A DNA stretch of 7,886 nucleotides from Synergistales bacterium (lineage in GTDB: Bacteria > Synergistota > Synergistia > Synergistales > Aminobacteriaceae): positions 1 through 7,886 of the forward strand of contig BOCC01000103.1 in assembly GCA_026002715.1 (NCBI GenBank), given 5' to 3'. This document shows, piece after piece, positions 7,076-7,886 of the stretch. The translations under genes were made by a program, and so were the position numbers. The notes under the pieces were generated by a model. The model was not told the origin of the DNA and did no database searches. It worked only from the letters and a program-made list of their open reading frames with translations. Position 1 is the first letter of the stretch, and every line of letters starts with the position of its first letter.

Positions 7076-7755
7076 GCAATGATAAAAATCTTCAGATGCC
7101 GCAGGTCAACGTAGTGCCTATGGAATGGACGCATAACCACCTTATTCCTATTGCCCTAAAGGAGTTTAACCGTAAAGGATTTGCCGTCCTTGCCTCAATA
7201 GCGGGGTTTGCGATTATTTGCAGTGTTTTGTATTGGGTAGCAGGAAGCATAAGAAACGATTACGAGCGCAACATCTTCTTGCTTCAGAACAATATCGCAA
7301 AAACACTTGCGAAACATACGGCAACAAAAGACCATGTACAGGAAATGTCTCAATTAGCAAATTGGCGGAGCAGCCCCGATATCGCAACGCAATATTCCGC
7401 CATATCAGCCATTCTCGTCCGCAATAACTGCTATCTCACACAGTCCGTGTTTTATTCGGGAGTCAAAGACGCTCCGGAGAAAACACTCAGCAGCATAAGA
7501 CCTGAAATTGAGAGAATAACTAAAACCAAACTTGATAGCTTAAATGTGATTGGAGTGTGGAATTTATCAATCAGGCTTTCAATGTCGGGGCTAAACACAA
7601 ACGAAGTTAGGAAAAATATAATCAGTTCTTTGCAAAAAGACACTGCCGATTCGTTAAAACCGGCAAAAAGCGCATTTATATTATCGGACGAGCAAGGACA
7701 GAGCATGTTGAAAAACGACAGCGCATTGAACGTCACTTTTTTGATATGGGGATAG
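7072..7755 (+). CDS. pilN: PilN-like bitopic platform protein
   Basis: This 227-residue bitopic protein starts at TTG 7072, which overlaps the preceding TGA (TTGA). The G-rich tract at 7057-7064 acts as its ribosome binding site. ATG 7096 is in frame but has no such site. The cytoplasmic tail contains VNVVPMEW (12-19), a close counterpart of the INLLPWRE motif by which PilN binds PilM. A transmembrane helix follows (37-58), then a helical, probably coiled-coil stretch (about 61-95). The C-terminal part reads strand (VWNLSIRLSMSG), helix (NTNEVRKNIISSLQ) and final strand (LNVTFLIWG), like the ferredoxin-like domain of PilN/PilO and GspL. With the PilM-like protein it would make a split GspL. 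The two are adjacent and overlapping, as in type IVa loci. The stop codon is immediately followed by the structured RNA. The gene symbol is used in the type IVa sense, not the R64 pilN secretin. Confidence 0.7.
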   Translation: MSNDKNLQMPQVNVVPMEWTHNHLIPIALKEFNRKGFAVLASIAGFAIICSVLYWVAGSIRNDYERNIFLLQNNIAKTLAKHTATKDHVQEMSQLANWRSSPDIATQYSAISAILVRNNCYLTQSVFYSGVKDAPEKTLSSIRPEIERITKTKLDSLNVIGVWNLSIRLSMSGLNTNEVRKNIISSLQKDTADSLKPAKSAFILSDEQGQSMLKNDSALNVTFLIWG

Positions 7756-7886
7756 GACGAGTCAATAACCCCGCCCTAAACGGCGGAGCTTGTGAGAAAT
7801 CATAAGTTCGGATTGACTACCCTAAGCCTTGAGACAGAGGCTACGTTATGTAAGAATGCGGTTTCGACCGTAAATAGGCACTTCGG
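7756..7886 (+). mobile_element. Possible left end of an IscB-type insertion element
   Basis: If the structured RNA is HEARO, the element's left boundary lies at about 7756-7760, just after the pilN-like stop codon. The iscB reading frame would begin a little beyond the window. No transposase, nuclease gene or right end can be seen here, so this rests only on the RNA. Confidence 0.35.
7760..7886 (+). ncRNA. Structured RNA, probable HEARO / IscB omega-RNA (partial)
   Basis: AGTCAAT (7760-7766) pairs perfectly with ATTGACT (7812-7818) and encloses two hairpins. These are CCGCC/GGCGG (7771-7775 with 7782-7786) and CTTGTGA/TCATAAG (7789-7795 with 7800-7806), the latter capped by a GAAA loop and holding one G-T pair. 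Next come AGCCT/AGGCT (7825-7829 with 7838-7842) around TGAGACAG, then CGGT-TTCG-ACCG (7859-7870, extendable by two pairs). Finally GGCAC-TTCGG begins a hairpin cut by the window end. Stable tetraloops and a multi-branch layout indicate selected RNA structure. The CTTGTGA/TCATAAG stem and the AGCC…TGAGACAGAGGCTACG core match my memory of HEARO, the omega-RNA that precedes iscB; that naming is recall, not a search. A TnpB-type or other IS-associated RNA is the main alternative. Confidence 0.65.

Noticed and set aside
7771..7786. CCGCC/GGCGG hairpin as a terminator for the pilN-like gene
   Set aside because: No T-run follows, and the hairpin is enclosed by the perfect 7760-7766 / 7812-7818 stem, so it fits better as part of the structured RNA.
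1..7886. tRNA, rRNA or CRISPR array
   Set aside because: I saw no TTCGA-type T-arm with a matching acceptor stem, no rRNA signature and no regularly spaced repeats. The only repeats are the short pairs reported above.

Overview
The window carries one strand-biased block of seven substantial genes plus one small gene, all on the + strand and tightly packed. It looks like accessory (plasmid or integrative-element) DNA from a diderm, Gram-negative-type bacterium. The reasons are a TraB/Lnt-like membrane acyltransferase-type protein of the kind found in conjugation loci, followed by a type IV pilus / type II secretion-like assembly cassette. I cannot place the organism more precisely. Composition is uneven: the traB-like gene reads visibly more GC-rich than the AT-rich stretch from about 2000 to 4150.

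Layout. Bases 1-230 are a leader region with two hairpins and no convincing gene. 231-1472 is a TraB-like protein with an N-terminal multi-pass membrane part and a C-terminal nitrilase-fold domain. 1527-2003 is a prepilin-like protein with a very long basic leader. 2000-2716 (ATGA overlap) is an unrecognised exported or anchored protein. 2743-2859 may encode a 38-residue single-pass membrane peptide. 2889-4151 is a bitopic protein with a possible PilN/PilO-like C-terminal fold. 4153-5313 is a GspF/PilC/PilR inner-membrane platform protein. 5370-5984 is the probable major pilin, with a type IVb-length leader and a GspG-like DPW motif. A strong hairpin terminator at 6029-6083 follows the pilin. 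6107-7075 and 7072-7755 are PilM-like and PilN-like proteins, i.e. a split GspL-type platform. They overlap at a TTGA junction just after a run of eight G.

How they fit together. The platform (GspF-like, PilM/PilN-like and the bitopic protein) would assemble the major pilin, with the first prepilin as a minor pilin. The motor ATPase, secretin and prepilin peptidase are not in the window and would have to lie outside it. By comparison with thin-pilus loci of IncI plasmids (R64 pil) and the TraB-like neighbour, a conjugation or cell-adhesion pilus is a reasonable inference but is not proven.

The most striking signal is at the right edge. Directly after the pilN-like stop codon, 7760-7886 folds into a closing stem around two hairpins, then further hairpins with GAAA and TTCG loops, and it runs off the window. 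From memory of the family it resembles the HEARO RNA, which is the omega-RNA upstream of IscB-type RNA-guided nucleases. If so, the window ends inside an IscB element inserted next to the pilN-like gene, and its guide would be drawn from the end of that gene.
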